From: Panacagrimonas sp963975245
GTDB lineage: Bacteria; Pseudomonadota; Gammaproteobacteria; Nevskiales; Nevskiaceae
Direction of reading: 5' to 3'
Length of the DNA stretch: 64,000 nt
Assembly (NCBI GenBank): GCA_963975245.1
Contig: CAXBFJ010000002.1
Coordinates: 496,001 to 560,000, forward strand
The position numbers and the translations under genes were made by a program. Each line of letters begins with the position of its first letter. Within the stretch, counting starts at the first letter, position 1. The notes under the pieces are model-generated. The model was given only the letters and a program-made list of their open reading frames with translations, was not told where the DNA came from and did no database searches. Below, piece by piece: positions 24,271 through 33,539 of this stretch.

Positions 24271-26103
24271 ATGCTTCCCCCGATTGCCTTGTTTCTTGCT
24301 GCGGCCGTCATTTTCGTGCCGCTGTTCAAGCGCTTCGGACTGGGCGCAGTGCTGGGCTATCTGGCGGCGGGCCTGGTGATCGGCCCCGGTGGGCTGGGTC
24401 TGGTTGGCGACGTGCAGGAAGTGCTGCACGTATCAGAGCTGGGCGTGGTCATGCTGCTGTTCATCATCGGCCTGGAGTTACAGCCCAGACGACTTTGGCG
24501 CCTGCGCGCGCAAGTGCTGGGCACTGGTGGCCTGCAGGTCCTGCTGACAACGCTGGTACTGGGCGGTATTGCCTACTATCTGGGCCTGAACCCTGTGACT
24601 GCATTGGTGGTGGGCTTTGGTCTGGCGATGTCGTCGACCGCAATGGTTTTGCAGATGCTCAACGAGCGCAAGGAAATGCCGCAGCCTCACGGACGATCGG
24701 CGTTTTCAATTCTGCTGTTCCAGGACATCAGCATCATTCCTTTCCTGGCGTTGGTGCCGCTGCTTGCGGTGCACCCGACGACCGGCGCGAGTGGCGGCTG
24801 GCAGCCGATTGCAATTGCGCTGGCAGCAATCGGCCTGATCGTTGTGGGCGGCCGTTATGCCCTACGGCCGTTTTTTAGAATCATCGCTGCTGCCGAACTT
24901 CCGGAGGTCTTTACCGCGGCAGCCTTGCTTATTGTGGTGGGCGCTGCCTTGTTGATGGAAAGCGTGGGGCTTTCCATGTCGCTTGGCGCATTCCTGGCTG
25001 GCGTGCTGCTGGCGGGCTCGGAATACCGCCACGAACTGCAGGCGGAGATCGAGCCTTTCAAGGGGCTTCTGCTCGGGCTGTTTTTCATAGCTGTGGGCAT
25101 GAGCGCCGACACAGCGCTGGTACTGCGCGAACCCTTTCTGGTAGCCGAACTGGCCATTGGCCTGCTGGTGATAAAGGCCGTGATCTTGTTCGTGGTGGGC
25201 AAGATCGTGGGACTGCGCACCGACTACGCCAAACGTCTGGCGATCCTCGCAGCCCAGGGCGGCGAATTTGCATTCGTGTTGTTCGGCGTGGCCAATACCG
25301 CGGGCATTCTGGAAGCCGAAATACAGGGTTTGCTGGTTCTGGCAGTCACCGTTTCCATGATCCTCACGCCGCCGCTGTATGCCCTGATTGGTCGCGTGCG
25401 GCCGGAGGCGGATCAGCCGCCCTATGACGAGATCGTCGTTCCGGAAACCCCGGTCGTAATTGCCGGCTTCGGCCCTTTTGGTCAGATCATTGGCCGCGTG
25501 CTGCGCTTGCGGCAAATCCCCTACACCGTGCTTGAGCGCGACTGGCAGCAGGTGGACTTCGTACGCCAGTTCGGAAACCCTGTGTTCTACAGCGACGCAA
25601 CCCGACTCGAAGTGCTGCGCGCCGCCCACGTGCATCAGGCCAAGCTGTTCATTGTGTCAGTGGCAGAACCGGAATCAGCGAGCCTGCGTATTGCAGAAAC
25701 CGTTCGCCGGCATTTCCCCAAGGTGCGGGTGTTTGCGGTCGCCAGAACGCGTGAACATGCCATGCAATTGATGGATCTAGGTGTGCACAAGGTGATTCGA
25801 AGAGCCTATTTTTCCAGTCTGGAGATGACGCGATGGACGCTCGAAGAACTGGGCGAAGACCGTGAAACTGCCAAGGACGTGGTGAATCGCTTTCGACGGT
25901 TTGATCAGAAAAATCTTTTGCAGCAGCAGGCTATTCATCACGACGAGACCAAGATGGTGCAGTCGGCGCGAGATGCCGCGCGAGACCTTGAGCGGCTGTT
26001 CGAGCTTGATTCGGAGTCTTCGAAAAAGGAAGCCAGCGCGCGCAATAAAAAGAAGCAGAGCGCAGAGGCGGAACATGACAGCGACCACAGGAATTCGATC
26101 TAG
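24271..26103 (+). CDS. Monovalent cation:proton antiporter-2 (CPA2), Kef type
   Basis: A 610-residue protein: about 12 membrane helices in residues 1-385 (Na/H exchanger domain, with G-L-E-L-Q and F-Q-D-I-S-I-I-P signature segments), then an RCK/TrkA-N domain starting V-V-I-A-G-F-G-P-F-G-Q-I-I-G (nucleotide-binding Gly pattern) and a Lys/Glu-rich C-terminal tail. Kef-type proteins release potassium and acidify the cytoplasm under electrophile stress. No KefF/KefG accessory oxidoreductase is next to it. The choice between KefB and KefC is not possible. Confidence 0.88.
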   Translation: MLPPIALFLAAAVIFVPLFKRFGLGAVLGYLAAGLVIGPGGLGLVGDVQEVLHVSELGVVMLLFIIGLELQPRRLWRLRAQVLGTGGLQVLLTTLVLGGIAYYLGLNPVTALVVGFGLAMSSTAMVLQMLNERKEMPQPHGRSAFSILLFQDISIIPFLALVPLLAVHPTTGASGGWQPIAIALAAIGLIVVGGRYALRPFFRIIAAAELPEVFTAAALLIVVGAALLMESVGLSMSLGAFLAGVLLAGSEYRHELQAEIEPFKGLLLGLFFIAVGMSADTALVLREPFLVAELAIGLLVIKAVILFVVGKIVGLRTDYAKRLAILAAQGGEFAFVLFGVANTAGILEAEIQGLLVLAVTVSMILTPPLYALIGRVRPEADQPPYDEIVVPETPVVIAGFGPFGQIIGRVLRLRQIPYTVLERDWQQVDFVRQFGNPVFYSDATRLEVLRAAHVHQAKLFIVSVAEPESASLRIAETVRRHFPKVRVFAVARTREHAMQLMDLGVHKVIRRAYFSSLEMTRWTLEELGEDRETAKDVVNRFRRFDQKNLLQQQAIHHDETKMVQSARDAARDLERLFELDSESSKKEASARNKKKQSAEAEHDSDHRNSI

Positions 26104-26161
26104 TCTCTGCCGCGGCTGACGCCGTTGCAGCGGCGAGGGTCGAACGCGGTCACCGCTGGAG

Positions 26162-27475
26162 ATGGGCTCGTTCTACAATCCCGGAATGTTCGACGTCTCG
26201 CTCCATACCTTGGTGTCCTTGATCGCCTTAGGTATGGCTCTGGCCTTTCTGGTTCCCGACGCGCGTTCCCGTACCTCGCAGGCTCTGTCGGTTTCATTGG
26301 CCGCCACCGGCATCGGCATTTTTCTCAATGTTTCTTTGATTGACCCAGCTGCGCCGCCGTCATGGTCGGGATGGCTGGCTCTGCCAGAAGCCATCGCGCT
26401 GGGCGCCATGCTGGAATGGTTGCTTCGCGTGCGTCAGACCATTCCCGCCAGTAGCGGCATGAATACCCGTTTTGGGGATCGCATGCTGCGCTGTGGGCAG
26501 GGTGCGGCGCTGTCCTACGCCTTGTTCTCCATTCTCGCTCCCGAGCTGCGCATCAACTATTTCATGCATGCCGGGTTCAACCCTGAGATCTGGCGGGACT
26601 GGCGCTTCTGGCTATTTGCACTGCCGGTCGACTTCAGTGCGCTGGCCGGTTTTGTTGCCATTCTGCTCCTGCTCAATCGCAAGCCGGACCGGGTCGAACG
26701 TATGCGCGTCCTGGCCATGGCCGGCGCTGTTCCTTTTTTTCTGGCCGCGTTTGTTCTGCCCTTGGAACTGGGGGCGCTGAGCTGCGTGATCGGCGAGATC
26801 ATCTTGCTCGTGGGTTCGGTCAACTACTACATGCAGCAGGGTCAGCGCGGTCAGTTCATGGCGCGCTTTCTGTCGCCTGATGTCGCGCGGCTGGTGGGCG
26901 AGCACGGATTGTCGCGAGCCATGCAGGAAGATCAGATCACCATCACGGTGGTGTGCAGTGATTTGCGCGGCTTTACGCCGTTCGCGGCAGATGCGCCGTC
27001 GGCGCAGGTTCTTCGCGTGCTGCGCGAATACTACGATGCGGTTGGCGTCGTGGTTGCAGAGGTTGGAGGCACTATCAAGGACTATGCGGGCGACGGCATT
27101 CTGATTCTGGTTGGTGCGCCGATTGCGATGACTGACCACGCACAGCGCGGAGTCCTTCTCTCGCAACGCATACGCGATGTCTGCATGGACTTATCTCGAA
27201 AATGGCAGTCCGAGGGATGGACGCTGGGCATTGGCGTGGGCGTTGCAAGCGGCAGCGTGACGGTGGGTGTCATCGGGTCCACGTCGCTGGAGTACACCGC
27301 GGTGGGTTCGGCCGTGAACCTGGCATCGCGGCTTTGCGAACAGGCCGGCGACGGCGAGATACTGATTGATGCACGCACACGCGAGATGCTGCCGGACCAG
27401 CGCTTTGAGGCACGTGCGCCGTTACAGGTCAAAGGATTCTCTGAACCCGTTGATCTGTTCGCAGCCAGTACATGA
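26162..27475 (+). CDS. Membrane class III nucleotidyl cyclase, paralogue 1
   Basis: A 437-residue protein with seven hydrophobic segments in residues 10-222, a linker (G-Q-R-G-Q-F-M-A-R-F-L-S-P) and a C-terminal class III cyclase domain. Metal-binding Asp267 (C-S-D-L-R-G-F) and Asp311 (A-G-D-G) are present, as are the transition-state Asn and Arg in A-V-N-L-A-S-R-L. The position usually holding the adenine-selecting Lys is Asp307 by my alignment, so ATP or GTP preference is open. The ATG at 26186 is an equally likely start. It overlaps paralogue 2 by four bases. Confidence 0.85.
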   Translation: MGSFYNPGMFDVSLHTLVSLIALGMALAFLVPDARSRTSQALSVSLAATGIGIFLNVSLIDPAAPPSWSGWLALPEAIALGAMLEWLLRVRQTIPASSGMNTRFGDRMLRCGQGAALSYALFSILAPELRINYFMHAGFNPEIWRDWRFWLFALPVDFSALAGFVAILLLLNRKPDRVERMRVLAMAGAVPFFLAAFVLPLELGALSCVIGEIILLVGSVNYYMQQGQRGQFMARFLSPDVARLVGEHGLSRAMQEDQITITVVCSDLRGFTPFAADAPSAQVLRVLREYYDAVGVVVAEVGGTIKDYAGDGILILVGAPIAMTDHAQRGVLLSQRIRDVCMDLSRKWQSEGWTLGIGVGVASGSVTVGVIGSTSLEYTAVGSAVNLASRLCEQAGDGEILIDARTREMLPDQRFEARAPLQVKGFSEPVDLFAAST

Positions 27476-28821
27476 TGCTGTTTGATATTCCGCCCGAGTG
27501 GCTGCCCATTCAGCTGGTAGCGCTGGTCAGCCTTGGCATGGGAGCGGCGTTCATTGCGGCGGATTTCAGCTCGCCAACCAGTCGCGCCTTGTCATTGGCA
27601 TTTGTCGCATTCGGCATTGCCATCGGACTGAGCTATCCCCTCACCGGAGGCCAGGGCGAGATCAGCCTCGCGGGACGCTGGCTGGCTATTTCGGATGGCG
27701 TGGCACTGATCGCATCGCTTGAATGGGTGCTTAGGGTGCGGCGCACGATTGACGTGGAGCACCTGCACGTCGGCGTCAGTGATGTGCTGCTGAGACTCGG
27801 GCAGGTCGCGGGCGCATTTTTTGGCGCAGCGGGGATCTACGCCCCGGAGCTCAGGCGCGACCAGTTTCTGGGCGCGGCGGAGAACACGCACTTTGTGATG
27901 CAGGCAGGTTTCTGGATTTTTGCGCTGCCGTTGTTGTTCGCTATCTTTGCCGGCGCCGTTGCCAGTTTTCTGTTGCTGCTGGCCCGACCTGATCGATCCG
28001 AGCGCATTCGCATCATTGGCGCCATCATCGGGTTTCCGCTGATCGTGTCCGGCCTGCTGGTGCCCGCCAATGCAGGTACGGTCCTGATCATCATTGGTCT
28101 GATGATTTTTCTGGTTGGGGCCATGCAGTACGTGGTCGTGCAGGGTCAGCGCGGACAGTTCCTTGCACGCTTCATGTCTCCGCAGGTGGAGAAGCTTGTT
28201 CGAGTGCGTGGTTTCAAGCACGCCGTGCAACATCGCAATCTGGAGATCACCGTGGTCAGCAGTGATCTGAGAGGCTTCACTGCGTTTGCACAGGCCCATC
28301 CATCGTCGAGTGTCATCAAGACACTGCGGGAATACTACGACGCGGTCGGGCAGGTGGTGATCGAATATGGCGCCACCATCAAGGACTATGCAGGCGACGG
28401 CATTCTGATCCTCGTGGGAGCGCCGCTGCCGGTTGATCAGCACGCATCGCGCGGGCTGGAGATGGCGGAAAAAATCCGTGAGGTCAGTGTGGAGGTGACC
28501 CGGCGTTGGAGTACCGAAGCCTATCCCCTGGGCGTGGGAATCGGAGTGGCCACGGGTCTGGTCACGGTGGGTATCATTGGATCAGCTTCCCGCTGGGAGT
28601 ACACCGCTGTCGGCCCCGCCGTTAACCTGGCCAGCCGGCTATGCGAGCGCGCGCAGCATCGCGAAATTCTCGTCGATTCTCGAACGGTCGAGATGGCGCC
28701 GCTGGCCCGGGTAGAGAGAAAGCAGCCCCTCAACATTAAGGGTTTCTCGGATCCGGTTGATCTTTATATGTTGTCCAGCGCGGGTCCCGAAGCCTGGAAG
28801 AAGCTGGTGTCTATTGCGTGA
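27472..28821 (+). CDS. Membrane class III nucleotidyl cyclase, paralogue 2
   Basis: A 449-residue protein with the same plan as its upstream neighbour: seven hydrophobic segments, the G-Q-R-G-Q-F-L-A-R-F-M-S-P linker and a cyclase domain with Asp265 (S-S-D-L-R-G-F), Asp309 (A-G-D-G) and the V-N-L-A-S-R-L block. The start overlaps the stop of paralogue 1 (ATGATG), so the pair is translated from one message and may form heterodimers, since class III catalytic sites lie at a dimer interface. Asp305 occupies the usual Lys position. Tandem duplication is the simplest origin. Confidence 0.86.
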   Translation: MMLFDIPPEWLPIQLVALVSLGMGAAFIAADFSSPTSRALSLAFVAFGIAIGLSYPLTGGQGEISLAGRWLAISDGVALIASLEWVLRVRRTIDVEHLHVGVSDVLLRLGQVAGAFFGAAGIYAPELRRDQFLGAAENTHFVMQAGFWIFALPLLFAIFAGAVASFLLLLARPDRSERIRIIGAIIGFPLIVSGLLVPANAGTVLIIIGLMIFLVGAMQYVVVQGQRGQFLARFMSPQVEKLVRVRGFKHAVQHRNLEITVVSSDLRGFTAFAQAHPSSSVIKTLREYYDAVGQVVIEYGATIKDYAGDGILILVGAPLPVDQHASRGLEMAEKIREVSVEVTRRWSTEAYPLGVGIGVATGLVTVGIIGSASRWEYTAVGPAVNLASRLCERAQHREILVDSRTVEMAPLARVERKQPLNIKGFSDPVDLYMLSSAGPEAWKKLVSIA

Positions 28822-28897
28822 ACCGCGGGATTCTCTGCTGAGGACGTTGGCTGTGGCAGCCAAATAAATGACGCGGCGGCGTTATTGATGGGGGACA

Positions 28898-30112
28898 ATG
28901 CGGCCCCTCCTGATCTTCCCCGTGCTGCAAATGACTGAATTCGGCGAGATTCGCCTCAAACCCAACGCCGAACGTCGCATCCGTGTTGGCCATAGCTGGA
29001 TCTACAGCAACGAGATTGATACCGCGCGCACGGCCCTCAAGGCGATGGCACCGGGGCAGCTCGCAAATGTGGTGGATGCTCGCGGTAAGGCCGTGGGCAC
29101 CGCATACGCCCACCCCAATTCGCTGATTGCAGCGCGCTTGCTGAGTCGCAAGCCGGATGCGGTTCCGGATGCAGACTGGTTCGGGCGGCGCCTGCAGCGT
29201 GCGCTGAGCCTGCGCGAGGCGCTGTATCCCACACCGCATTACCGGCTGGTATACGGCGAGTCCGATGGCCTGCCCGGACTGGTGGTGGATCGATTTGATG
29301 ACGTGCTGGTCCTCCAGATATCCACTGCGGGGATGGAAAACCTCAAGCCCGTGATCATCGAAGCGCTGCAACAGTTGCTCAAGCCGCGAGGCATGCTGCT
29401 GCGCAACGACAGTGGTGCGCGTGATATGGAAGCCCTGCCCAAGGGCATTGAAGTGATTGGCAATCCGGGTGAGACCTGCGAAGTGATGGAATCTGGCGTG
29501 CGCTTTCAGGCCGAGATTCAGAGCGGCCAGAAAACCGGCTGGTTCTATGACCAGCGCGATAACCGCGACCGGCTCGCGCGATACGTTCCCGGCAAGCGCG
29601 TGCTTGACGTATTCAGCTACGCCGGAGCTTGGGCGGTGCGCTCGCTTGCATCGGGTGCAGCGTCAGCCGCGTGTGTGGACAGTTCCCAGCCTGCGCTGGA
29701 TTCGGCGCAGGCCAATGCTGCGGCCAACGGCGTCGAAGTGGAGGTCGTGCGTGGTTCGGCGCTGGATGTGCTCAAGCAGATGCGTACCGATGCCCGATCT
29801 TTTGATGTCGTGATCGTTGATCCGCCTGCGCTGATCAAACGGCGCAAGGATCACACGGCGGGTCTCGAGCACTACGCCAGTCTCAATCGGGCCGCCATGG
29901 CGCTGCTGACGCCCGGAGGCACTCTGATCAGCTGTTCCTGCTCGTTTCATCTGGCCGAAGAAGACCTGCTGCGCGTGCTGTTGCGGGAAGCACGGGCGCA
30001 GAACCGGCAGTTGCAGGTGCTTGAACGCGGCGGGCAGGGGCCTGATCATCCGGTGCATCCGGCCATCACGGAAACCCGCTACCTGAAGGCCTTTTACTGC
30101 CGATTAAGCTGA
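28898..30112 (+). CDS. rlmI: 23S rRNA (cytosine-C5)-methyltransferase RlmI
   Basis: A 404-residue protein: N-terminal PUA domain (I-R-L-K-P ... R-V-G-H-S-W-I-Y-S-N-E-I), then a Rossmann methyltransferase with V-L-D-V-F-S-Y-A-G-A-W and V-D-P-P-A-L, and S-C-S-C-S with the catalytic-cysteine pattern. RlmI makes m5C1962 in 23S rRNA. GGGGG precedes the ATG at 28898; a second ATG at 28931 gives a more typical family N terminus and is possible. Confidence 0.9.
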   Translation: MRPLLIFPVLQMTEFGEIRLKPNAERRIRVGHSWIYSNEIDTARTALKAMAPGQLANVVDARGKAVGTAYAHPNSLIAARLLSRKPDAVPDADWFGRRLQRALSLREALYPTPHYRLVYGESDGLPGLVVDRFDDVLVLQISTAGMENLKPVIIEALQQLLKPRGMLLRNDSGARDMEALPKGIEVIGNPGETCEVMESGVRFQAEIQSGQKTGWFYDQRDNRDRLARYVPGKRVLDVFSYAGAWAVRSLASGAASAACVDSSQPALDSAQANAAANGVEVEVVRGSALDVLKQMRTDARSFDVVIVDPPALIKRRKDHTAGLEHYASLNRAAMALLTPGGTLISCSCSFHLAEEDLLRVLLREARAQNRQLQVLERGGQGPDHPVHPAITETRYLKAFYCRLS

Positions 30113-30116
30113 TCCC

Positions 30117-30905
30117 ATGCTGGTACATCCCAATTTTGACCCGATTGCCCTCGATCTGGGCCTGTTTCAGGTTCACTGGTATGGGCTTTGTTACCTCGTC
30201 GCCTTCTACGGCTGCTGGTGGATTGCCGTCCAGCGCGGCAAGGCCCCGCATATGCCGTTCACGGCGCAGGCCGTTTCGGATCTGCTGTTCTTTGTGGCGA
30301 TGGGCGTCATCCTGGGCGGCCGGGTGGGTTACACGCTGTTCTACAACTTGCCGGTATTTCTCGAAGACCCGGTGGAAATCTTCCGGATCTGGAACGGTGG
30401 CATGTCCTTCCATGGCGGCTTGCTTGGCGTAATTGCCGGGGTTTGGTTGTTTGCCCGAACGCGCAAGCTCACTTTCTTCTATGTGATGGATTTTGTGGCG
30501 ATTTCTGTGCCCTTTGGCCTTTTAATGGGGCGCATTGGCAATTTCATCAACGCCGAACTCTGGGGCGGGCCGTCCTCGCTGCCATGGGCCATGGTCTTCC
30601 CCAATGACCCTTCGCAGTTGCCGCGTCACCCGAGCATGCTCTACGAGGCCTTTCTGGAAGGTGTGGTGCTGTTGGCTGCCATGTGGTGGTTCAGCTCAAA
30701 GCCGCGGCCGCAGATGTCCATCTGCGGGCTGTTCCTGGTGCTGTACGGCGTATTCCGCTCCATGGTGGAGTTTGTTCGCATCCCCGATGCGCACATTGGT
30801 TATCTCGCCTGGGGCTGGCTGACCATGGGGCAGGTGCTGTGCATCCCGATGTTGCTGACCGGCGCCCTGTTGATCACGCTGGCTTACCGCAAGCAGCCCG
30901 CCTGA
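30117..30905 (+). CDS. lgt: Phosphatidylglycerol:prolipoprotein diacylglyceryl transferase Lgt
   Basis: A 262-residue inner membrane enzyme with about seven helices. The Lgt signature G-R-I-G-N-F-I-N-A-E-L-W is present, together with H-G-G-L-L-G and the N-terminal H-W-Y-G-L motif. Lgt attaches diacylglycerol to the lipobox cysteine, the first step of lipoprotein maturation, and serves the lipoproteins encoded nearby (PilW, BamB, LolB and others). It begins 4 bases after rlmI. Confidence 0.95.
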   Translation: MLVHPNFDPIALDLGLFQVHWYGLCYLVAFYGCWWIAVQRGKAPHMPFTAQAVSDLLFFVAMGVILGGRVGYTLFYNLPVFLEDPVEIFRIWNGGMSFHGGLLGVIAGVWLFARTRKLTFFYVMDFVAISVPFGLLMGRIGNFINAELWGGPSSLPWAMVFPNDPSQLPRHPSMLYEAFLEGVVLLAAMWWFSSKPRPQMSICGLFLVLYGVFRSMVEFVRIPDAHIGYLAWGWLTMGQVLCIPMLLTGALLITLAYRKQPA

Positions 30906-31043
30906 TATTCACCGAGCGAGCGCCCTATCTCGCCCGACCATGACGTGCTGACATTGAGTCGAATGAGCTTCCGGTGCCGGTAAGCACTGGCGCGTCGTCG
31001 TCGATATACGATTTCTCCGGGGCAGTGCAGCAGCCGGGCTTAA

Positions 31044-31073
31044 TTGCCGCAGTGCGTCATAGCCCGCTAGACT
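31044..31073 (+). promoter_or_regulatory. Candidate sigma-70 promoter upstream of ndk
   Basis: TTGCCG (31044-31049) and TAGACT (31068-31073) are separated by 18 bases. Predicted transcription start falls just before the hairpin at 31084. It lies in the 238-base gap between lgt and ndk, which has no supported gene. Confidence 0.45.
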
Positions 31074-31083
31074 AGCGTGCTGT

Positions 31084-31116
31084 GCGAGGCCGTTTGAACG
31101 GACCTCGCTATTTTTC
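31084..31116 (+). terminator. Terminator-like hairpin in the ndk leader
   Basis: GCGAGG-CCGTT, a two-base loop, AACGG-A-CCTCGC form an 11-bp stem with one bulged A, followed by TATTTTT. The ndk ATG is 28 bases further on. It can be the terminator of the lgt transcript, or an attenuator if the promoter just upstream is active. Confidence 0.65.
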
Positions 31117-31143
31117 CCTTTGAAATCAGCAGGAAGATTCCCC

Positions 31144-31575
31144 ATGGCGGTAGAACGCACGCTTTCAATCATCAAACCCGACGCAGTTGCCAAGAATGTG
31201 ATCGGTCAAATCTATTCACGCTTCGAAAATGCCGGTCTCAAGATCGTTGCCGCGCGCATGCATCACCTGACCGAATCGGAAGCCGGTGGCTTCTACGAAG
31301 TACATCGCGAGCGTCCGTTCTTCAAAGACCTGGTGAGCTTCATGACCAGCGGCCCGGTCATCATCCAGGTTCTGGAAGGTGAAGATGCGGTTGCCAAGCA
31401 CCGTGAGATCATGGGCGCGACCAATCCAAAGGACGCCGCTGCCGGAACGATCCGTGCCGACTTTGCCGCCTCCATCGACGAGAACGCCGTGCATGGTTCA
31501 GACAGCGCCGAGAACGCCGCCGTCGAGATCAAGTATTTCTTCCGCGCGACCGAGGTGTGTGCTCGCACGCGATAA
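31144..31575 (+). CDS. ndk: Nucleoside diphosphate kinase
   Basis: A 143-residue protein of the usual size with S-I-I-K-P-D-A-V at the N terminus and the active-site block N-A-V-H-G-S-D-S, in which the His is the phosphorylated residue. It balances nucleoside triphosphate pools. AGGAAG lies 9 bases before the ATG. It opens the conserved run ndk-rlmN-pilW-rodZ-ispG-hisS. Confidence 0.96.
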   Translation: MAVERTLSIIKPDAVAKNVIGQIYSRFENAGLKIVAARMHHLTESEAGGFYEVHRERPFFKDLVSFMTSGPVIIQVLEGEDAVAKHREIMGATNPKDAAAGTIRADFAASIDENAVHGSDSAENAAVEIKYFFRATEVCARTR

Positions 31576-31587
31576 GCGGGCAACAGC

Positions 31588-32748
31588 ATGATGAACTCGC
31601 AGCCGCCAGATTCAGAAGTGACGCCACCGGTGGATGCTGGGGCGGGCGCGGCTGCGGGTTCACGTATCAATCTGTTCGGCATGGATCGAGAGCGACTGCG
31701 ATCAGAATTTGAATCCATCGGCCAGAAACCCTGGCGGGCGGATCAGATCATGCAATGGATTTACCGTCGCGGCGTGGACGACTTCGACGGCATGAGCAAT
31801 CTGTCCAAGGATTTCCGGACGCGTCTTCGTAACGATTTCGTCGTCCAGCCACCCGAGCTTCTGGGAGAGCAGGTTTCTGCCGACGGAACGCGCAAGTGGA
31901 TCCTCAAGGTGGGCGGTGGTCAGGCCATAGAAACGGTGTTCATCCCGGAGAAGGATCGCGGCACCTTGTGCATATCCTCGCAGGTGGGATGCGCAATGGA
32001 CTGTGCGTTCTGCTCAACCGGGCAGCAGGGTCTCAATCGCAATCTGAGCACCGCTGAAATCGTGGCCCAGGTCTGGTTTGCAGCCAAGACGCTCGGCGGC
32101 AATTTTCAGACCGAACGTGTGATCTCCAATGTGGTCTTTATGGGCATGGGCGAGCCTCTTGCCAATTACAACGCGGTACTGCCTGCAATCCACATTCTGC
32201 AGGATGATCACGGCTTCGGCCTGTCCAAGCGCCGCGTCACCGTATCCACCTCGGGTCTGGTGCCGTTCATTGATCGCCTGCGCGCCGACGCGGACACGGC
32301 CATGGCAGTATCGCTGCATGCGCCCAATGATGAGCTGCGCAATGAGTTGGTGCCCATCAATCGGAAGTATCCGCTGGCAGAGCTGATGGAGGCTTGCCGG
32401 CGTTACACCTCGGGCCGTGACCACAAGATGCATCTGGTCTATGAGTACGTGATGCTCGATGGCGTCAATGACTCGCCTGCGCTGGCACGCGACCTCGCTC
32501 GCTTGCTCCAGGACATGCCGGCGAAGGTCAATCTGATTCCATTCAATCCGTATCCGGAGACTCGGTTCAAGCGCTCGAAGCGCGAAGCCATCGAGAAATT
32601 CTCCGGCATTTTGCGATCAAGGAACATTCTCTCTACGACGCGCAAGACGCGTGGTGATGATATTGACGCGGCTTGCGGCCAGCTCGTTGGCAAAGTCCTC
32701 AACAAGCAGAAGAGAAGGCTTTCTGACTTTCCAGTGAGGGTGGCGTGA
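31588..32748 (+). CDS. rlmN: Dual-specificity rRNA/tRNA adenine C2 methyltransferase RlmN
   Basis: A 386-residue radical SAM enzyme with the C-x3-C-x2-C cluster motif at Cys135, 139 and 142 (C-A-M-D-C-A-F-C) and the second catalytic cysteine near the C terminus (D-A-A-C-G-Q-L). It methylates A2503 of 23S rRNA and A37 of some tRNAs. The first 25 residues are a Pro/Ala-rich extension before the conserved domain. Its stop overlaps the pilW start. Confidence 0.95.
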   Translation: MMNSQPPDSEVTPPVDAGAGAAAGSRINLFGMDRERLRSEFESIGQKPWRADQIMQWIYRRGVDDFDGMSNLSKDFRTRLRNDFVVQPPELLGEQVSADGTRKWILKVGGGQAIETVFIPEKDRGTLCISSQVGCAMDCAFCSTGQQGLNRNLSTAEIVAQVWFAAKTLGGNFQTERVISNVVFMGMGEPLANYNAVLPAIHILQDDHGFGLSKRRVTVSTSGLVPFIDRLRADADTAMAVSLHAPNDELRNELVPINRKYPLAELMEACRRYTSGRDHKMHLVYEYVMLDGVNDSPALARDLARLLQDMPAKVNLIPFNPYPETRFKRSKREAIEKFSGILRSRNILSTTRKTRGDDIDAACGQLVGKVLNKQKRRLSDFPVRVA

Positions 32749-33539
32749 AGCGGCACCTGTTGATGCTCGTACTGACCGTATGGGGCAGTAGCTGGATGAC
32801 GGCTTGCGTGACCGATTCAAGCAGCTCCTCGCAACAGGCGGTGACCGCCAGCGAGCGGGTAGAGCCTGACCTTGATGAAGCTGCCCGCATCAATACGGAA
32901 CTGGGCATGAACTACGCGCGCGCCGGCAATCTTGAATTGGCGCTCGACAAATTCAAGCGTGCCCTGAGTCAGAATGAATCCTATGCGCCAGCGCACCAGG
33001 GCATTGCCTATATATATGTCCTGCAGAAGGACCCGCAACGCGCCGAAGAACACTATCGGCGTGCGCTCAAGCTGTCACCGCGTAATGCGCCCGCCAGCAG
33101 CAACTACGGCATTTTCCTGTGCGGCCAGGAACGCTATGAGGAAGCCGAGCGACACTTTCTCAAGGCCGCAGAGAACCGTGACTATCGCCAGCGGCACACC
33201 GCTTACGTCAACGCCGGTGTCTGCGCCCGACGCATTCCCGATCTGGACAAGGCTGAACGCTTTTTCCTGCTGGCGTTGGATCTGTCTCCGCGCTTTCCGG
33301 AGGCGCTGCAGCAGATGGCGGGCCTTTACCTGGAGCGCAGGGATTACGCACAGTCCAAGGTGTTTCTGAAACGATACGAGCAAGTGGGGCCGCCGACGCC
33401 CGCCACCTTGTGGATCGGTGCCAAGGTCGAGTTTGCATTGGGTGATGAGGTTCAGGCCGCCCAGTACGCCCGCCGCTTGCGTGACCAGTTTCCGGACTCG
33501 AAAGAGAGTCTCAGTTTCACCAACCCATATCCCTCATGA
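32745..33539 (+). CDS. pilW: Type IV pilus assembly lipoprotein PilW/PilF (TPR)
   Basis: A 264-residue protein starting with GTG, overlapping rlmN by four bases. It has a lipoprotein signal ending M-T-A-C (Cys21) and then about six tetratricopeptide repeats (Y-A-R-A-G-N-L-E-L-A-L-D-K-F and similar). PilF/PilW pilots the secretin of the type IV pilus to the outer membrane. Position between rlmN and rodZ is the conserved one. No other pilus gene is in the window. Confidence 0.88.
   Translation: MKRHLLMLVLTVWGSSWMTACVTDSSSSSQQAVTASERVEPDLDEAARINTELGMNYARAGNLELALDKFKRALSQNESYAPAHQGIAYIYVLQKDPQRAEEHYRRALKLSPRNAPASSNYGIFLCGQERYEEAERHFLKAAENRDYRQRHTAYVNAGVCARRIPDLDKAERFFLLALDLSPRFPEALQQMAGLYLERRDYAQSKVFLKRYEQVGPPTPATLWIGAKVEFALGDEVQAAQYARRLRDQFPDSKESLSFTNPYPS

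Noticed and set aside
24159..24878. 239-codon plus-strand frame at the start of the Kef-type gene
   Set aside because: It is an out-of-frame shadow of the antiporter, whose membrane and RCK motifs are clear from 24271.
30906..31043. Possible small gene between lgt and ndk on the minus strand
   Set aside because: The frame overlaps the ndk promoter and start, and its translation is low-quality without a ribosome site.
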